From: Eubacterium sp. | GTDB taxonomy: Bacteria; Bacillota; Clostridia; Lachnospirales; Lachnospiraceae | Assembly: GCA_017445525.1 (NCBI GenBank) | Contig: JAFSTZ010000133.1 | Location: forward strand, 1-9,675 | DNA: 9,675 nucleotides | Direction: 5' to 3' | Part shown: in pieces, positions 8,518 through 9,675 of the stretch | How the letters are laid out: every line of letters begins with the position of its first letter | Position numbering within the stretch: position 1 is the stretch's first letter | Notes under the pieces: generated by a model | The model's database searches: none | What the model was told of the DNA's origin: nothing | Seen by the model: only the letters and a program-made list of their open reading frames with translations | Translations under genes and position numbers: made by a program

Positions 8518-9138
8518 TCACTCCGGAGTATGAGTAAAGCTTGTCTCCGATCCTTCGACAGCCTCCTGATCTGACTCCTCCATCTCTCTCATCTCTTTGT
8601 TGGAGAGAAGTCTTCCGTAGGTTCTAAGCTGCTTTCTGTCCTCTTCGGTCATCTGTCCGTTTCTCTCTTTATCAAAGAAAAGCGGTACCATGATGGCTCC
8701 TATCTTTCTGCCAAAAAGTCCGATAAGCAATGCAACCGGATTTATATAATCTGATATAAAACAACATCCTACAACTGCGGCTATCTCTATGGTAAACCGC
8801 AGCATGGTGTTCCATCTGGCATGCGCTCTTGCCTTCACTTCGCCTATATCGAGTTCAACATCGATACAGTGATATAAATGATACATAAGCGCTGTTGCGA
8901 TCCCGCTGCCGATCAGATCTCCAGCAGCAAATGCAAGCTTGTTTTCAACAAACCAGATACCGACTGCAAGCACGGCTGCAGCAAATATCCATATACCTAT
9001 GATAACTCTTTTTAATGTCTTTTTCGCGATCTGCCGATCAGGGAAATGTACGATCTTTTCATCCTCTGTTGCCGTATCTGACGAATTGATCACTGTCTCT
9101 GTTGAACCCTTTTCCATATCTGTTTCAAAAGACTCCAT
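8518..9138 (-). CDS. atpI: ATP synthase protein I-like membrane protein, with long tails
   Basis: The product is 206 residues, longer than the roughly 120-130 usual for AtpI. The core has four hydrophobic segments at about 43-63, 67-90, 112-130 and 133-155, with the glycine-rich AAGDLIGSGIATALMYHLY stretch and a final INPVALLIGLFGRKIGAIM helix, which fits the AtpI pattern. A charged N-terminal tail of about 40 residues and an acidic C-terminal tail of about 50 residues flank it. AtpI homologues assist c-ring assembly in some bacteria, and in alkaliphilic Bacillus AtpI/AtpZ have been linked to divalent cation uptake. The start overlaps the atpZ stop by one base (TGATG), so coupled translation is likely. 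The assignment rests on topology and position, not on a diagnostic motif. Confidence 0.75.
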   Translation of the reverse strand: MESFETDMEKGSTETVINSSDTATEDEKIVHFPDRQIAKKTLKRVIIGIWIFAAAVLAVGIWFVENKLAFAAGDLIGSGIATALMYHLYHCIDVELDIGEVKARAHARWNTMLRFTIEIAAVVGCCFISDYINPVALLIGLFGRKIGAIMVPLFFDKERNGQMTEEDRKQLRTYGRLLSNKEMREMEESDQEAVEGSETSFTHTPE

Positions 9139-9455
9139 CAGCCTTCGTCATCCTTTTTATCTTTTTTCGAACTAACACCGGTCTGATCTTCAGCGTCAAA
9201 GTCTTTATTTATATCCTTCTTCATCTCGCCCGGCTTGTATCTTCCGGTCAGCACAAGCATACTTCTTATCGATGCCAAAAAACCTATCACCATAAATATG
9301 ATAACGATAAACTTTGTCCCGAACAGCCTGTCCAACCAGATCCCGATAGCGAGACTGATACACATGCAACATATCAGCGCAAGCCCTATCTGAAGTATCA
9401 TCGCAAAGGCATTCACTATATCTCTTTTATTTTTTTCAGTATCCCGCTTTTTCAA
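9138..9455 (-). CDS. atpZ: AtpZ/AtpI family protein, TTG start
   Basis: The product is 105 residues with two membrane helices at about 18-40 and 47-69. Between them is the conserved turn GIWLDRLFGTKF, typical of the small AtpZ-type protein encoded first in many Firmicute atp operons. The C-terminal 30 residues are highly charged (D, E, K) and cytoplasmic. The start is TTG: AAGGGGG ends 6 nt before it, and the next ATG lies within the first membrane helix. It is the first recognisable gene of the operon. An upstream small frame ends with TGA overlapping this TTG, and the end overlaps atpI by one base. In relatives AtpZ works with AtpI in Fo assembly or cation supply; neither role is shown here. 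Confidence 0.85.
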   Translation of the reverse strand: MKKRDTEKNKRDIVNAFAMILQIGLALICCMCISLAIGIWLDRLFGTKFIVIIFMVIGFLASIRSMLVLTGRYKPGEMKKDINKDFDAEDQTGVSSKKDKKDDEG

Positions 9456-9541
9456 GGACTGCCCCCTTCGTCAAATACGCCACCGAACATCAGCGCTCCG
9501 GAAATATGTCCAGTGCTGCTGACATTAAATATCTGGACCAT
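9452..9541 (-). CDS. Candidate 29-codon leader ORF ahead of atpZ
   Basis: A small frame begins with ATG at 9541 and ends with TGA at 9452-9454, which overlaps the TTG start of atpZ as TTGA. The peptide starts MVQIFNVSST and ends GGVFDEGGSP; it has no membrane segment or known domain. The overlap would suit translational coupling. Against it, no good ribosome site precedes the ATG (the nearest GGAG is about 17 nt away), and the first ten codons lie in an inverted repeat whose other arm reads MVRLFGVSST on the plus strand. It may be a by-product of that repeat rather than a gene. Confidence 0.3.
   Translation of the reverse strand: MVQIFNVSSTGHISGALMFGGVFDEGGSP
9462..9468 (-). promoter_or_regulatory. 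Shine-Dalgarno site deciding the TTG start of atpZ
   Basis: AAGGGGG on the minus strand lies 6 nt before TTG at 9455, and no in-frame ATG is available before the first membrane helix. Confidence 0.7.
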
Positions 9542-9674
9542 TTACGCAGGATGTTTTCTCCATCCTGCAAGGCGCCTGAACGCGTCGATGCGGTGGCATC
9601 GGCAAGTGAGGGCAACAAAGCAGGTGGAAAAACAGACAAGTAATATGGTCCGGTTATTTGGTGTCAGTAGCACT
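9512..9674 (+). repeat. Long inverted repeat enclosing hairpins (candidate structured RNA or repeat element)
   Basis: Two 30-nt arms, 9512-9541 and 9645-9674, are inverted copies with 25 of 30 positions matching. Read as plus-strand RNA, four of the five differences become G-U pairs and only one is a true mismatch. TTAC/GTAA (9542-9545 and 9640-9643) extends the stem past a bulge. Inside are a perfect 8-bp hairpin, GCAGGATG/CATCCTGC (9546-9553 and 9561-9568), and GTCGATGC/GCATCGGC (9584-9591 and 9596-9603, one wobble), then a purine-rich single strand at 9604-9639. The left arm can instead form GTCCAG/CTGGAC (9508-9513 and 9533-9538). The right end touches the window edge, so flanking duplications cannot be checked. 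No consensus promoter for the atp operon was seen in 9456-9675. Confidence 0.8.
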
Positions 9675-9675
9675 A

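Noticed and set aside
9471..9674. Plus-strand frame open to the window edge
   Set aside because: It has no start with a ribosome site and continues the register opposite atpZ. It is kept only as an observation with the inverted repeat, not as a gene.
9456..9675. Promoter for the atp operon on the minus strand
   Set aside because: The best match is CTGACA, 16 nt, TATTAC within the right repeat arm, which is too weak to call. The promoter may lie outside the window.

Overview
The window carries a complete F1Fo ATP synthase operon on the minus strand. Its layout is atpZ-atpI-atpB-atpE-atpF-atpH-atpA-atpG-atpD-atpC, transcribed from about 9455 down to 1502. It ends at a strong stem-loop and converges on a short plus-strand pair of genes: a zinc-ribbon protein truncated by the window edge and a membrane-anchored metallophosphoesterase. 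The two-gene atpZ/atpI head, purine-rich Shine-Dalgarno sites, TTG starts and protein style (Q/E/T/Y c subunit, long gamma with an acidic insert) suggest an anaerobic Firmicute of the Clostridia, most likely Lachnospiraceae. Genus cannot be fixed from the sequence alone.

Region by region: 1-232 is the 3' end of a small basic zinc-ribbon gene. 252-1361 is a 369-residue metallophosphoesterase with an N-terminal membrane domain. 1362-1501 is a convergent spacer with a 12-bp perfect stem terminator plus smaller hairpins. 1502-6988 holds the F1 genes and the b subunit. It is tightly packed with spacings of -13 to +13 nt, except for a 148-nt structured gap between atpA and atpG. 6989-7677 contains atpE, the c-subunit gene, set between two long structured spacers of 166 and 268 nt. 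7678-9455 holds atpB, atpI and atpZ. 9456-9675 is the operon leader. It contains a 30-bp imperfect inverted repeat enclosing further hairpins, and a small open frame whose stop overlaps the atpZ start.

The ATP synthase genes make one machine. AtpB (a) and the AtpE ring form the ion path. AtpF (b) and AtpH (delta) form the stator. AtpA and AtpD form the catalytic hexamer, and AtpG and AtpC form the rotor stalk. AtpI and AtpZ are membrane accessory proteins linked in related bacteria to c-ring assembly or cation handling. The c subunit carries the residues expected of a sodium-binding ring, so the enzyme is predicted to be Na+-coupled.

The genes are ordinary and recognisable. The unusual material is non-coding: three long, structured spacers inside the operon (on both sides of atpE and before atpG), and the inverted-repeat element ahead of it. 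No CRISPR array, tRNA, rRNA, insertion sequence or obvious defence system was seen.
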